The notes beneath the pieces are model-generated. The model did no database searches and was not told where the DNA came from. It saw only the letters and a list, made by a program, of their open reading frames with translations. The position numbers were made by a program, and so were the translations under genes. This document shows positions 8,792-18,317 of a stretch of DNA of 64,000 nt, piece by piece (positions within the stretch are counted from its first letter, which is position 1; every line of letters starts with the position of its first letter). Source of the DNA: Hydrogenophaga sp. (GTDB lineage: Bacteria > Pseudomonadota > Gammaproteobacteria > Burkholderiales > Burkholderiaceae_C); NCBI RefSeq assembly GCF_025699295.1, contig NZ_JAILWB010000011.1:1-64000 (forward strand). The letters are read 5' to 3'.

Positions 8792-9271
8792 CTACGGCTT
8801 CCCTGGCTCGCGGCGGCGGAACATGCCGTAGCCCTCCATGTGCAGCACCTTGTCGCCGTGCTGGTTGAACATCTCCCAGGTGGTGCGCACCAGGCCCACG
8901 TCCAGGCGTTTGCTCATGGGGCGCTTCTCGGTAATGGTGTGCTGCAGGCGCAGCGTGTCACCGGGGAACACCGGCTTGAGCCACTTCAGGCTCTCCAGGC
9001 CGGGCGAGCCCAGGCTGGCGCTCTCGCACAGGAAGTTGGTCACCATGAGGCGCATGGCCATGGCGCAGGTGTGCCAGCCGCTGGCGCTGAGCGCGCCGAA
9101 CACCGAGGCTTTGGCCGCCTCCGGGTCCAGGTGGAAAGGTTGGGGATCGAACTGGCGCGCGAAGGCCACGGTCTCTTCCTCCGAGGGCGTGACGCTGCCC
9201 AGATCGCGCGTCTCGCCGACCTGCAGGTCTTCCCACCAGTACTTGATGGTGGGCGTCGTTGTCGTGCTCAT
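8792..9271 (-). CDS. MaoC family dehydratase
   Basis: Hot-dog-fold hydratase/dehydratase of 159 residues. The hydratase-2 hallmark appears as FDPQPFHLDPEAAKAS with the Asp/His pair, followed by FGALSASGWHTCAMAMRL. Such proteins hydrate enoyl-CoA or related unsaturated thioesters. The gene is two bases downstream of the SDR gene and likely translationally coupled, pointing to a joint hydration/oxidation step in acyl or aromatic-acid degradation. The substrate is unknown. Confidence 0.9.
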   Translation of the reverse strand: MSTTTTPTIKYWWEDLQVGETRDLGSVTPSEEETVAFARQFDPQPFHLDPEAAKASVFGALSASGWHTCAMAMRLMVTNFLCESASLGSPGLESLKWLKPVFPGDTLRLQHTITEKRPMSKRLDVGLVRTTWEMFNQHGDKVLHMEGYGMFRRREPGKP

Positions 9272-9273
9272 CT

Positions 9274-10035
9274 TCAGCGCCCCCCGGAGACGTCGATCAG
9301 GCTCATCGTCGTGTAGCTCGCGGCACCCGACAGCAGCCAGACGATGGCCTGGGCCACTTCGTCGGCCTGGCCGCCGCGCTGCATGGGCACCTGGTGTTGC
9401 AGGTCACGCACCCGGTCGGGCAGGCCGCCCGAGGCGTGGATGTCGGTCTCGATCAGGCCCGGGCGCACCGCGTTCACGCGAATGCCTTCGGCCGCCACCT
9501 CCTTGGCCAGGCCGATGGTGAAGGCGTCGATCGCCCCCTTGGCGGCGGCGTAATCCACGTACTGCCCCGGCGAGCCCAGGCGCGACGCCGCACTCGACAG
9601 GTTCACGATCGAGCCTCCCGCGCCGCCGTGCTTCGTGCTCATGCGCCGCACCGCCTCGCGCGCGCACAGCATCGAGCCGATCACGTTGACGTCGAACATG
9701 CGGCGCCAGCGCGCCACGCTCATTTCGTCCACACGCGCCGTCACGTCGACCACGCCGGCGTTGTTCACCAGGCCGCCGAGCGGGCCCAGCTTCGCGTCGA
9801 TGTGCGCGAACATCGCCAGCACCTGTGCCTCGTCGGCCACATCGGCCCGCACGCTCATGGCCTGGCCGCCCTCGGCCCGGATCGCACGCACCACCTCGTC
9901 GGCCGCGAGCGAGTTCGCGGTGTAGTTCACCGCCACCGCCCAGCCCTGCCGGGCTGCCAGCCGCGCCGATGCCGCGCCGATGCCGCGTCCGCCGCCGGTG
10001 ACCAGCAGCACCCGGCCCTTCACCTTGTCTGTCAT
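9274..10035 (-). CDS. SDR family NAD(P)-dependent oxidoreductase
   Basis: Classical short-chain dehydrogenase of 253 residues. The cofactor motif TGGGRGIG sits at residues 13 to 20, NNAG (VNNAGV) in the middle, catalytic Ser in NLSSAAS, and the Tyr-x3-Lys pair in DYAAAKGA. It resembles 3-oxoacyl-ACP reductase (FabG)-type enzymes; the substrate is not determinable. It forms a two-gene minus-strand unit with the MaoC hydratase and is divergent from the isomerase gene across an 87-base gap. Confidence 0.9.
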   Translation of the reverse strand: MTDKVKGRVLLVTGGGRGIGAASARLAARQGWAVAVNYTANSLAADEVVRAIRAEGGQAMSVRADVADEAQVLAMFAHIDAKLGPLGGLVNNAGVVDVTARVDEMSVARWRRMFDVNVIGSMLCAREAVRRMSTKHGGAGGSIVNLSSAASRLGSPGQYVDYAAAKGAIDAFTIGLAKEVAAEGIRVNAVRPGLIETDIHASGGLPDRVRDLQHQVPMQRGGQADEVAQAIVWLLSGAASYTTMSLIDVSGGR

Positions 10036-10122
10036 AACCTGCCTCCAGCAGAATGGGGCGGCTTCGCGTACAACACGGGCTCGCCCTTCCGAGAGCCATT
10101 ACAACAGCGCCAGGAGACCGCC

Positions 10123-10722
10123 ATGCGTCACACAGTCGACTATTACCTCGCCCCGCAGAGTCCCTGGACCTACCTCGGCCACGAGCGCTTTGCCGCGCTG
10201 GCGCGCGAGACCGGCGCCGCGGTGCGCGTGCTGCCGATGGACCTGGGCAAGATCTTTCCCATCTCCGGTGGCCTGCCGCTGCCCAAGCGCGCGCCGCAGC
10301 GCCAGGCCTACCGCCTGCTCGAACTGCGCCGCTTCAGCGAGGCCCTGGGCGTGCCGCTGCACCCGGAGCCGAAATTCTTCCCCGTGGCCGGCGACCCGGC
10401 GGCGCGCCTGATCACCGCCGTGGCCCTGCGCGACGGTGCCGATGCGGCCTTGCGCATCACCGGTGCCGTGACCGCCGCCGTGTGGGCGCAGGAGCGCGAC
10501 ATCGCTTCGATGGATGTGCTTGGCGAGCTGCTGGCCGAATGTGGCCTGGACGCCGCGCGACTCGACGAGTCGCAGCAGGCCGAGGTGCAGGCGCGGTACG
10601 AGCAGCAGACGCAGGCGGCCATCGACCTCGGCGTGTTCGGCGCGCCGACCTACCTGGTCGACGGCGAGATGTTCTGGGGCCAGGACCGCCTCGACTTCGT
10701 GGCCCGCCGGCTGCGGGCCTGA
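10123..10722 (+). CDS. 2-hydroxychromene-2-carboxylate isomerase/DsbA-like protein
   Basis: Thioredoxin-fold protein of 199 residues from the ATG at 10123 (CAGGAG ribosome binding site upstream). The opening MRHTVDYYLAPQSPWTYLG and the C-terminal GVFGAPTYLVDGEMFWGQDRL segment are typical of the glutathione-dependent HCCA isomerase (NahD)/kappa-GST family. The active-site serine of the family would lie in the SPW region. Its usual role is in naphthalene-type pathways; here no ring-hydroxylating dioxygenase pair is adjacent, so the actual substrate is open. Confidence 0.85.
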   Translation: MRHTVDYYLAPQSPWTYLGHERFAALARETGAAVRVLPMDLGKIFPISGGLPLPKRAPQRQAYRLLELRRFSEALGVPLHPEPKFFPVAGDPAARLITAVALRDGADAALRITGAVTAAVWAQERDIASMDVLGELLAECGLDAARLDESQQAEVQARYEQQTQAAIDLGVFGAPTYLVDGEMFWGQDRLDFVARRLRA

Positions 10723-10752
10723 AATTTCACCCTCACCACAGGAGATACACAC

Positions 10753-11436
10753 ATGGGTCAGACCATCGAACTCAAGTCCGCAGACGGTTTCACTTTCCCG
10801 GCCTACGTGGCCCAGCCCGCTGGCAAGGCACGGGGTGGCCTGGTGGTGCTGCAGGAAATCTTCGGCGTGAACTCGCACATCCGATCGGTGGCCGATGGCT
10901 ACGCGGCGGACGGCTATTTCGTGGTTGCTCCCGCCACCTTCCACCGTGTGAAGCCGGGGGTGGAGCTGGGCTACACCGAGGCCGACATGAAGGAGGGCAT
11001 GGGTTTGAAGGCCGCAGTCGAGGGCCTGCCCGCACCGGGCGTGATGCCCGACATCCAGGCCGCCGTCGACCATGCCGCCCAGGCGGGCAAGGTCGGCATT
11101 CTGGGCTACTGCTGGGGCGGCCTGCTCACCTGGCGTTCGGCCGCGCAGCTCAAGGGCCTGTCGGCAGCGGCGCCGTATTACGGTGGTGGCATGACGGTGG
11201 GGGATGACGCAGCCCGTGTGCCGACGGTGCCGGTGCTGGTGCACTTCGGCGACCAGGACCACTGGATTCCGCTCGACACGGTCGAGGCCTTCCGGAAGGC
11301 GCACCCCGGCGTGACGGTGCACGTCTACAGCGCCAACCACGGCTTCAACTGCGACCAGCGCGGCTCGTACAACGCGGTGGCGGCAAAGCTCGCGCGGGAG
11401 CGCACACTGGCCTTCCTGGCCGAACACCTGGGCTGA
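10753..11436 (+). CDS. dienelactone hydrolase family protein
   Basis: Alpha/beta hydrolase of 227 residues. Dienelactone hydrolase features are visible: Glu35 in LQEIFG, nucleophile Cys120 in GYCWGG, an Asp in FGDQDHWIP and the catalytic His in NHGFNCDQR. The cysteine nucleophile distinguishes it from ordinary serine hydrolases. The family opens dienelactones in chlorocatechol and related pathways. It lies 30 bases after the isomerase and six before the amidohydrolase, in one apparent operon. Confidence 0.9.
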   Translation: MGQTIELKSADGFTFPAYVAQPAGKARGGLVVLQEIFGVNSHIRSVADGYAADGYFVVAPATFHRVKPGVELGYTEADMKEGMGLKAAVEGLPAPGVMPDIQAAVDHAAQAGKVGILGYCWGGLLTWRSAAQLKGLSAAAPYYGGGMTVGDDAARVPTVPVLVHFGDQDHWIPLDTVEAFRKAHPGVTVHVYSANHGFNCDQRGSYNAVAAKLARERTLAFLAEHLG

Positions 11437-11442
11437 CCCGCC

Positions 11443-12348
11443 ATGCGGCGCGCTGCGGCCTGTCTGGCGGTGCTGTTGGCAGCCGGGACCGCGGTAGCGG
11501 CCGACTACAGCGGCCCGCTGTTCGACGCCCACCTGCACTACAACGACGAGGCCTGCACGCACGACAGCCCGGTGCCGGGCTGCCCGCACCCCATGGCCGA
11601 TGTGCTCGAGCGCATGCAGCGCAACGGCGTGCGCGCCATCGTCGCCAATTCGCGGCCCAACGACGGTACGCGCGCCCTGGCCAGCGCGCGCGAACAGACA
11701 CAGGCCGCCGGTGTGGCCGTGGTGCCTTTCGTGCGCCTCTACCGCAATCGCGCCGACTACAGCAACTGGTTTCGCGATCAGAGCATCGTGGACATGGTCA
11801 ACGCAGAACTGGCGCGCGGCACGCCTGCCGGGCCGTACCGCGGTCTGGGCGAATTCCACCTGTACGACAGCGCCAACGCCGACGGCCCGGTGGCGAAGCA
11901 GCTCATGGCGCTGGCCGATCAGAAAGATTTGGCCGTGCTCGCGCACGTGGACGACGTGGCCGTGGACAAGCTGATGGCGCACACGCCGTCGAAAGGGCAG
12001 ACGATGCGCCTGATCTGGGCGCACACCGGCATCGGTGGCACGCCGGTGGCGCGCGTGGATGCGCTGATGGCGCGCTTTCCGCGCCTGATGGGAGAGCTGT
12101 CGTACCGACCCGGCCTGACCTGCGGCGACGGCCAGCTCTGCCCCGAGTGGCGCGCACTGCTGCTCAAGTACCCCGACCGGTTCCTGATCGGCTCGGACAC
12201 CTGGGTCAACCAGCGCTGGCTGTACTACGGCGAACTCATGAAGGGCTACCGCGCCTGGCTGGGCACGCTGCCAACCGCAGTGGCGAAACAGATCGCCTGG
12301 GACAATGGCGCCACGCTCTTTGGCATTTCCGAACCCGCTCCCCGATGA
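11443..12348 (+). CDS. exported amidohydrolase family (TIM-barrel metal hydrolase)
   Basis: 301-residue protein with a signal peptide ([15 protein letters not shown], cleavage near AVAA). An amidohydrolase-2 type barrel follows: FDAHLHYND carries the first HxH metal ligands, LAHVD and IWAHTGIG later His ligands, and IGSDTWVN the late Asp. Exported members of this family are not common; the substrate is unknown. Its stop overlaps the GST start by four bases (ATGA), showing translational coupling. Confidence 0.85.
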   Translation: MRRAAACLAVLLAAGTAVAADYSGPLFDAHLHYNDEACTHDSPVPGCPHPMADVLERMQRNGVRAIVANSRPNDGTRALASAREQTQAAGVAVVPFVRLYRNRADYSNWFRDQSIVDMVNAELARGTPAGPYRGLGEFHLYDSANADGPVAKQLMALADQKDLAVLAHVDDVAVDKLMAHTPSKGQTMRLIWAHTGIGGTPVARVDALMARFPRLMGELSYRPGLTCGDGQLCPEWRALLLKYPDRFLIGSDTWVNQRWLYYGELMKGYRAWLGTLPTAVAKQIAWDNGATLFGISEPAPR

Positions 12349-12995
12349 TCCAGCTGTACTTTCATCCCGGCACCGCCGCCATGGTGCCCCACATCCTCCT
12401 TGAAGAACTCGGTGTGCCTTACGAGCGCGTGGCGGTGGACCGCGTGAATGGCGAGCACAAGGCACCCGCCTACCTCGCACTCAATCCCAACGGGTTGATC
12501 CCGGTGCTGGTCGATGGCGACCTGGTGCTTTACGAGACCGCCGCCATCTGCCTGCACCTGAGCGACACGCACCCACGGGCCGGGCTGATGCCCGCTCTGG
12601 GCACGCATGAGCGGGCGCAGGCTTACAAGTGGCTCATGTGGCTCACCAACACCCTGCAGGCGACGCTGCTGGCCTACTTCTATCCCGAGCGCTGGGTCCA
12701 TGCGGGCAATGTCACCGGCGCCGCCGAGGTGAAGGCCTGCGCCCAAGCGCGCGTGGGCGCGCTGCTCGACCAGCTCGATGCCGAACTCGCACGCCATGGA
12801 GGCCCGTGGTTTGCGGGTGAGGCGTTCACCGCGCTCGATGCCTACGTGTTCACCTTGTGTCGCTGGACACGCAATTTTTCCCTTGCACCGGCGCGCGAGC
12901 GCGTCCACCTGGGCCCCTTTCTGCAGCGCATGCTGGAGCGGCCGGCGCTGCAGCGCGTCATGTCCAACGAAGGGCTGGTCGCGCCTTTCGTCTGA
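12345..12995 (+). CDS. glutathione S-transferase family protein
   Basis: 216-residue GST. The N-terminal thioredoxin-like domain includes the cis-Pro region [10 protein letters not shown] and the glutathione-binding [10 protein letters not shown]. The all-helical C-terminal domain ends with the [14 protein letters not shown] stretch. The start is set by the ATGA overlap with the amidohydrolase gene. It could detoxify or isomerise intermediates of the upstream catabolic genes. It converges on corA with a four-base gap. Confidence 0.88.
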   Translation: MIQLYFHPGTAAMVPHILLEELGVPYERVAVDRVNGEHKAPAYLALNPNGLIPVLVDGDLVLYETAAICLHLSDTHPRAGLMPALGTHERAQAYKWLMWLTNTLQATLLAYFYPERWVHAGNVTGAAEVKACAQARVGALLDQLDAELARHGGPWFAGEAFTALDAYVFTLCRWTRNFSLAPARERVHLGPFLQRMLERPALQRVMSNEGLVAPFV

Positions 12996-12999
12996 GCCG

Positions 13000-14112
13000 T
13001 CAGCGCGACGAGGAGCGCACGAGGTAGCGCTTGCGCCAGAACAGCACCCCGAGCACGGCAGCGATCAGTGCCATCGAGCCCATGGCCCACCAGAATCCGG
13101 TCTGCTGGTGAATCAGCGGAATGAACTCGAAGTTCATGCCGAAGATGCCGGCGATCAGGTTCAGCGGCAGGAAGATGGCGGTGAGCGCGGTGAGCGTGCG
13201 CATGATGTCGTTGGTGCGGTTGCTCTGCGCCGAGAAGTGCATCTGTACCGCGGTCTCGGCGTTCTGTTCGAGACGGCGCACGTGGTGCACGACCCGTTCT
13301 ATGTGTTCGAGCACATCGCGCGAACGCACCTTGAGCAGCTCCAGACCCCGGTGCCCGCCGTTGTGCTCGTTGGGCTCCCAGGTCGCCAGCGCCTCGATCC
13401 AGTCCTGGATGGCCGAGCGCTGGTCTTCGCAGATCTCGTCGAGCTGGTGCAGCGAGATGCGCGCGTCCAGCAGCGAACCCCAGTTGCTGAAACGCGTCTT
13501 GGGATGCAGCAGTTCGGCCTGCCAGTGGTCCAGCTGGCGCGTGAGTTCGCGCCGCAGCTCCAGGTAGCCATCCACCATCTGGTTGACGATGCGCAACATC
13601 AGATCCGCCGGATTGGGCGGCAGGTGAACGCCAGCCGCGCGCGACGCGGCCGTGGCCGACGACTTCAGGCGGGTGGCGTACTGATCGAGCACCAGGCAGC
13701 CAGCGGGATGGACTGTGATCAGCACACGATCGAAGACGGCAAAGCCCACCGGGCTGGTGTCGATACGTCGCAGCACCGGTGGCCCACCGCGCTTGAGCGA
13801 CTGGGTGAGCACGGCGCCCGGTTGGGTCAGATCGGTCTCGCTGTGGCCGGCCGCCAGGCGGCGGAACACCAGGACGTCGTACTGCGATGTGTAGTCGTAG
13901 TGCGAAGGCAGCTGGTTGTTCAGCAGATCCGCGACATGCAGATCCACCAGCGCGCTGGCTCCCAGCGACTGCAACGTGGTCTGTATGCGCGTCTGCTCCA
14001 GTTCGAACTCGCGCCGTCCGCAGGCAATCCAGAGATAGCCCTTGTCGGCCAGCCGCTCGGGCAGCGCATCGGACTCGCTGACGCCGGTCGACTGGATGTG
14101 GAATATGCGCAC
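13000..14112 (-). CDS. corA: CorA family magnesium/cobalt (or zinc) transporter
   Basis: Inner-membrane divalent cation channel of 370 residues. A long cytosolic N-terminal domain is followed by two C-terminal membrane helices. The signature GMN lies at the end of the first helix (GIFGMNFEF), and the short loop and second helix end in a basic tail (FWRKRYLVRSSSR). The predicted start is GTG at 14112, ten bases after the hemB stop, so it is probably co-transcribed with hemB. Whether it prefers Mg, Co or Zn cannot be told from sequence. Confidence 0.88.
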   Translation of the reverse strand: MRIFHIQSTGVSESDALPERLADKGYLWIACGRREFELEQTRIQTTLQSLGASALVDLHVADLLNNQLPSHYDYTSQYDVLVFRRLAAGHSETDLTQPGAVLTQSLKRGGPPVLRRIDTSPVGFAVFDRVLITVHPAGCLVLDQYATRLKSSATAASRAAGVHLPPNPADLMLRIVNQMVDGYLELRRELTRQLDHWQAELLHPKTRFSNWGSLLDARISLHQLDEICEDQRSAIQDWIEALATWEPNEHNGGHRGLELLKVRSRDVLEHIERVVHHVRRLEQNAETAVQMHFSAQSNRTNDIMRTLTALTAIFLPLNLIAGIFGMNFEFIPLIHQQTGFWWAMGSMALIAAVLGVLFWRKRYLVRSSSR

Positions 14113-14122
14113 GGCGAACGCC

Positions 14123-15322
<1,200 letters not shown>

Positions 15323-15381
15323 TCACCTTGCTTCCCCCTGGCGCAACGCCGCCTGATTCCCGAGAAACTCCTGTCTGCCCC

Positions 15382-16506
15382 ATGCTGACCACCAAAAAAG
15401 CCGCCACGAGCAGTGTCGCGAACACCAAGTCCGGGGCCAAGGAGCCCGAATCGTGGTCGCTGGACGATCACTGGCCCACGCTGTTGTCCGGTCTGGCAGA
15501 CCAGATCACGGAGGGCACAAGCGCGCTGCAGAACATCATCGACCTGCTGCTGAGCCAAGGCCGCATTACCCGGCAGGAGCACCGTTCGCTCAGCATCCCG
15601 ACCGATCGCATCAAGCTCTCGGGAATCAGCGCGCAGCAGATCAACCGCTTCTATGGCGGACGCATAAGACAGTCTCACGAGAAGATCTGCATGGCCGAAC
15701 TGGTGGAGGGCGTGCTGCAGGAGCGCAAGAAGGACTTTGTCATTCTGGGCATCGAACTGCGGCGCAAGCTCAAGCCGGTGGAGGTGCTGGTGGACCCGAC
15801 CGTGGCCCACTCCTTCGTCAACGCTGTGCTCGACTGGGGCATGCCCTTCGGCTCGCACATCGATGTGCGCATGGACCTCAATGCATGGCCTCAGCATGCG
15901 CGCCTGCAGGTGCGTGTGACCAATGACGGCGCGCCGCCTTCGAGTAGCGCCTCCATGGACAGCCTGAGCTGGATGCTGGTGCGCCAGATCGCCCTTGCCG
16001 CCGGGGGCATCGAGATCGAACGGCAGATGACCGACGAGGGCGTGAGCTTCACCGCCATGTTCACCCGCACCGTACAGGCCGTGGATGGCATCTCGGCGGT
16101 GGACCTGTCGGACAACCAGTCCTCGATGTTCAAGTCGCTCTCTGGTGTGTATGTGCTCACGATCTCGCCAACCCTTCAGATCCGGGCCGATGTGCGTGAT
16201 GCGTTGCGTGAGATCGGCATCACCTCGGACAGCGTGGTCGACTTCAGCCAAGCTCGGGAAGCTATCCGCTCACGTATGCCCAACCTGATCGTCGTCGATT
16301 CCGACATGATGGACCACGGCTTCGACCAGTTCCGGCGTGAACTGCTGCGCGAGGTGTTCGAGTTTCCCTTTGTCGAGATTTCACCGGACGACAGTTCGTT
16401 CGACATGTCGGGATTCGGGGAATTTTCCATGGCCAAGGTCGGGCGCGGCAACATCCGTGAAGCCTTGGGCACAGCGGTCATGTTTGAACTCGCAAAGATG
16501 ATGTAG
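15382..16506 (+). CDS. degenerate sensor-kinase-like protein with pseudo-receiver domain
   Basis: 374-residue cytoplasmic protein. Residues about 130 to 235 look like a histidine-kinase ATPase domain (VDPTVAHSFVNAVLDWG, then VRVTNDG, then LVRQIALAAGG), but the N-box asparagine is missing. The DHp region has no clear phospho-accepting histidine. The C-terminal 110 residues look like a receiver: IVVDSDMM holds the possible phospho-Asp, and MAKVGRGN the conserved Lys. I cannot name it. The family assignment is inference from pattern. It is divergent from hemB and followed by a probable small RNA and hemJ. Confidence 0.6.
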   Translation: MLTTKKAATSSVANTKSGAKEPESWSLDDHWPTLLSGLADQITEGTSALQNIIDLLLSQGRITRQEHRSLSIPTDRIKLSGISAQQINRFYGGRIRQSHEKICMAELVEGVLQERKKDFVILGIELRRKLKPVEVLVDPTVAHSFVNAVLDWGMPFGSHIDVRMDLNAWPQHARLQVRVTNDGAPPSSSASMDSLSWMLVRQIALAAGGIEIERQMTDEGVSFTAMFTRTVQAVDGISAVDLSDNQSSMFKSLSGVYVLTISPTLQIRADVRDALREIGITSDSVVDFSQAREAIRSRMPNLIVVDSDMMDHGFDQFRRELLREVFEFPFVEISPDDSSFDMSGFGEFSMAKVGRGNIREALGTAVMFELAKMM

Positions 16507-16540
16507 CTCTTTTGACTACACCAGAACGCGAAAAAAAACA

Positions 16541-16556
16541 CTGTCAGAACTGACAG
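16541..16556. promoter_or_regulatory. inverted repeat CTGTCAG-AA-CTGACAG, candidate operator
   Basis: A perfect 7-base inverted repeat with a 2-base spacer lies five bases upstream of the -35 element of the promoter at 16562 and is preceded by a run of eight A residues. Spacing and symmetry fit a dimeric regulator site. Because no minus-strand gene reads into it, a role as terminator for the opposite strand is less likely. Confidence 0.45.
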
Positions 16557-16561
16557 GTTGC

Positions 16562-16590
16562 TTGGGTTTCCTTTCCGATTGGTGTAACAT
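16562..16590 (+). promoter_or_regulatory. sigma70-type promoter of probable small RNA
   Basis: TTGGGT and TAACAT are separated by 17 bases. Transcription would start near 16597. There is no convincing ribosome binding site or reading frame before the terminator at 16675, so the promoter appears to serve a non-coding RNA. Confidence 0.5.
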
Positions 16591-16596
16591 TTCTTT

Positions 16597-16702
16597 GGAT
16601 CTTCCGAAAGGTTGATCCCCCGCTTTTCCTCCCTGAGCGGGTGCCTTAGTGTGTGACAGCAAAAAGGCTTCCTGACCCGGCCCGCAAGGCCGGGTTTTTT
16701 TT
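16597..16702 (+). ncRNA. probable small RNA with CCUCCC loop
   Basis: About 106 bases between a promoter and a strong terminator, with three stem-loops. The first is CCCGCT/AGCGGG (16619 to 16641), whose 11-base loop TTTCCTCCCTG exposes an anti-Shine-Dalgarno CCTCCC. The second is GCCTT/AAGGC (16643 to 16668). The third is the terminator. An exposed C-rich loop is typical of bacterial trans-acting RNAs that block ribosome binding sites. No open frame of any size fits. I could not match it to a named family. Confidence 0.5.
16675..16702 (+). terminator. rho-independent terminator
   Basis: Perfect 8-bp stem ACCCGGCC/GGCCGGGT with loop CGCAA, followed by a run of T residues to 16702. It ends the probable small RNA and separates the kinase-like gene from hemJ. 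Confidence 0.85.
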
Positions 16703-16765
16703 GTGCGATCCGCCGCGCTGCCGCCAGAACCCCGTCCCGAGTGCCCCCGGGGCTACACTGCCGCC

Positions 16766-17194
16766 ATGCTCTGGGTCAAGTCCTTCCACATCGTTTTCGT
16801 GGCCAGCTGGTTCGCCGGTCTGTTCTACCTGCCGCGCATCTTCGTGAACCTCGCGATGGTGCCCGCTGGCAGTGAGGCCGAGCGTGAGCGCCTGCTTCTG
16901 ATGGCGCGCAAACTGTTGCGCTTCACCACCGTCCTGGCCGTGCCGGCTGTGGGCCTGGGATTCTGGCTCTGGTTGGGCTATGGCATCGGCTGGGGCTCCG
17001 GGCAGGGCTGGATGCACGCCAAGCTGGCCGTCGTGGTCTTGGTGCTGGGGTACCACCGTGCCTGCGCGGTCGTGCTGCGTCGTTTTGTCCAGGGCCGCAT
17101 CCAGCGTAGCCATGTCTGGTTTCGCTGGTTCAACGAGGTTCCGGTGATCCTGCTGGTGGTCGTGGTGGTGCTGGTGGTGGTCAAGCCCTTTTGA
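16766..17194 (+). CDS. hemJ: protoporphyrinogen IX oxidase HemJ (CopD/UPF0093 family)
   Basis: Small integral membrane protein of 142 residues with four hydrophobic segments. HemJ features are clear: MLWVKSFHIVFVASWFAGL with the conserved His, FYLPRIFV next, and RWFNEVPVILLV near the end, closing in VVVKPF. HemJ oxidises protoporphyrinogen IX to protoporphyrin IX in bacteria lacking HemG and HemY. It is on the opposite strand from hemB 1.6 kb away. The next gene starts five bases after its stop. Confidence 0.85.
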   Translation: MLWVKSFHIVFVASWFAGLFYLPRIFVNLAMVPAGSEAERERLLLMARKLLRFTTVLAVPAVGLGFWLWLGYGIGWGSGQGWMHAKLAVVVLVLGYHRACAVVLRRFVQGRIQRSHVWFRWFNEVPVILLVVVVVLVVVKPF

Positions 17195-17198
17195 TGCT

Positions 17199-18308
17199 TT
17201 GAAAACCCGTTCATCCGCCTGGCCGCTGGCACTGCTTTTTGCCGGGTTGGTGGTGTATGCCAGCCTGTACCCCTTCACGGGCTGGCGTATTCAGGGGGTC
17301 TCGCCGCTGGCGTTTCTGCAGGCACCCTTGCCCCAGTACTGGACTGGTTTCGACGTCGCGTCCAACCTCCTGGGCTATGCCCCGCTGGGTTTTCTGCTGA
17401 CCCTGGCCATGCTTCGCTCAGGCTGGGGGCGTGGCGCCTGGTGGGTCTCTCTGGGGCTGCCGACCCTGTTGTCGCTGGCTGTGGAAACCAGCCAGAACTA
17501 CCTGCCGATGCGCGTGCCGTCGAATGTGGATTTCGTCCTCAACAGTGCCGGTGCGGCGATGGGCGCGGTTGGCGCCTGGATCATGGAGCGCTTGGGAGTC
17601 CTGCGACGCTGGACGCAGTTCAGGGCCGACTGGTTCGAGCCGACGGCGCACGGCAGTCTCGTGCTGCTTTGTCTGTGGCCTTTCGCCTTGCTGTATCCGC
17701 AGCCCGTGCCCTTCGGCTTGGGCCAGATCTGGGATCGGCTGGAGGCCGGGCTGTTGCTGTTGCTTGACGAGACTCCCTTCCTGGCCTGGGTGCCGGCCCG
17801 GCCAGTGTTGCCGGACCCCTTGAGCCCGCTTGCCGAGGCGTTCTGCATTGGCTTGTGCCTGTTGTCGCCCCTGTTGATGGGTTATGCCGAGATACGCTCT
17901 GCGTTGCGCAGGGGACTGTTTCTGTTGATGTTCTTCCTGTGCGCGTTCGCGGCGGCTGGCCTTTCGGCCGCTCTCACTTACGGGCCATCGCATGCATGGG
18001 CCTGGATCAATCCCCAGGCCAGCGCGGGCATGGGAATGGCGCTTCTGGCGGCGCTGGCTCTGTTGGGCCTGCGTCGCCGCCTTTGTACCGTGGTGATGCT
18101 GCTGACCCTGGCAGTGTCGCTCACCCTGTTGAACCGCGCGCCCGACAGCCCCTACTTCGCGCAGTCGCTCGAAGTCTGGGAGCAGGGACGTTTCATCCGC
18201 TTTCATGGCCTGTCGCAATGGTTGGGCTGGTTGTGGCCCTTCGCGGCCTTGGTTTTCGGTCTGCGCGTGGTGGCGCGCGCGCCGGTCATGGCGGGGCGAC
18301 CCCACTAG
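17199..18308 (+). CDS. VanZ family membrane protein
   Basis: Polytopic inner-membrane protein of 369 residues with about nine hydrophobic segments. A VanZ-like N-terminal half shows ASLYPFTGWR, FDVASNLLGYAPLGFLL, ETSQNYLPMRVPSNVDFVLNSAGA. The C-terminal half is additional membrane sequence of unknown role. The start is TTG at 17199; an ATG at 17194 runs into a stop after two codons. VanZ proteins are linked to glycopeptide or envelope stress in Gram-positives, but their role in Gram-negatives is unknown. Confidence 0.82.
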   Translation: MKTRSSAWPLALLFAGLVVYASLYPFTGWRIQGVSPLAFLQAPLPQYWTGFDVASNLLGYAPLGFLLTLAMLRSGWGRGAWWVSLGLPTLLSLAVETSQNYLPMRVPSNVDFVLNSAGAAMGAVGAWIMERLGVLRRWTQFRADWFEPTAHGSLVLLCLWPFALLYPQPVPFGLGQIWDRLEAGLLLLLDETPFLAWVPARPVLPDPLSPLAEAFCIGLCLLSPLLMGYAEIRSALRRGLFLLMFFLCAFAAAGLSAALTYGPSHAWAWINPQASAGMGMALLAALALLGLRRRLCTVVMLLTLAVSLTLLNRAPDSPYFAQSLEVWEQGRFIRFHGLSQWLGWLWPFAALVFGLRVVARAPVMAGRPH

Positions 18309-18317
18309 AATTCCGCC

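Noticed and set aside
10099..12480. 793-codon open frame on the minus strand
   Set aside because: Covers four well-recognised plus-strand genes; low-complexity His/Arg/Gln product; no homology signs.
17150..17185. GTGGTG triplet repeat
   Set aside because: Encodes a run of Val in the last helix of HemJ; simple coding repetition.
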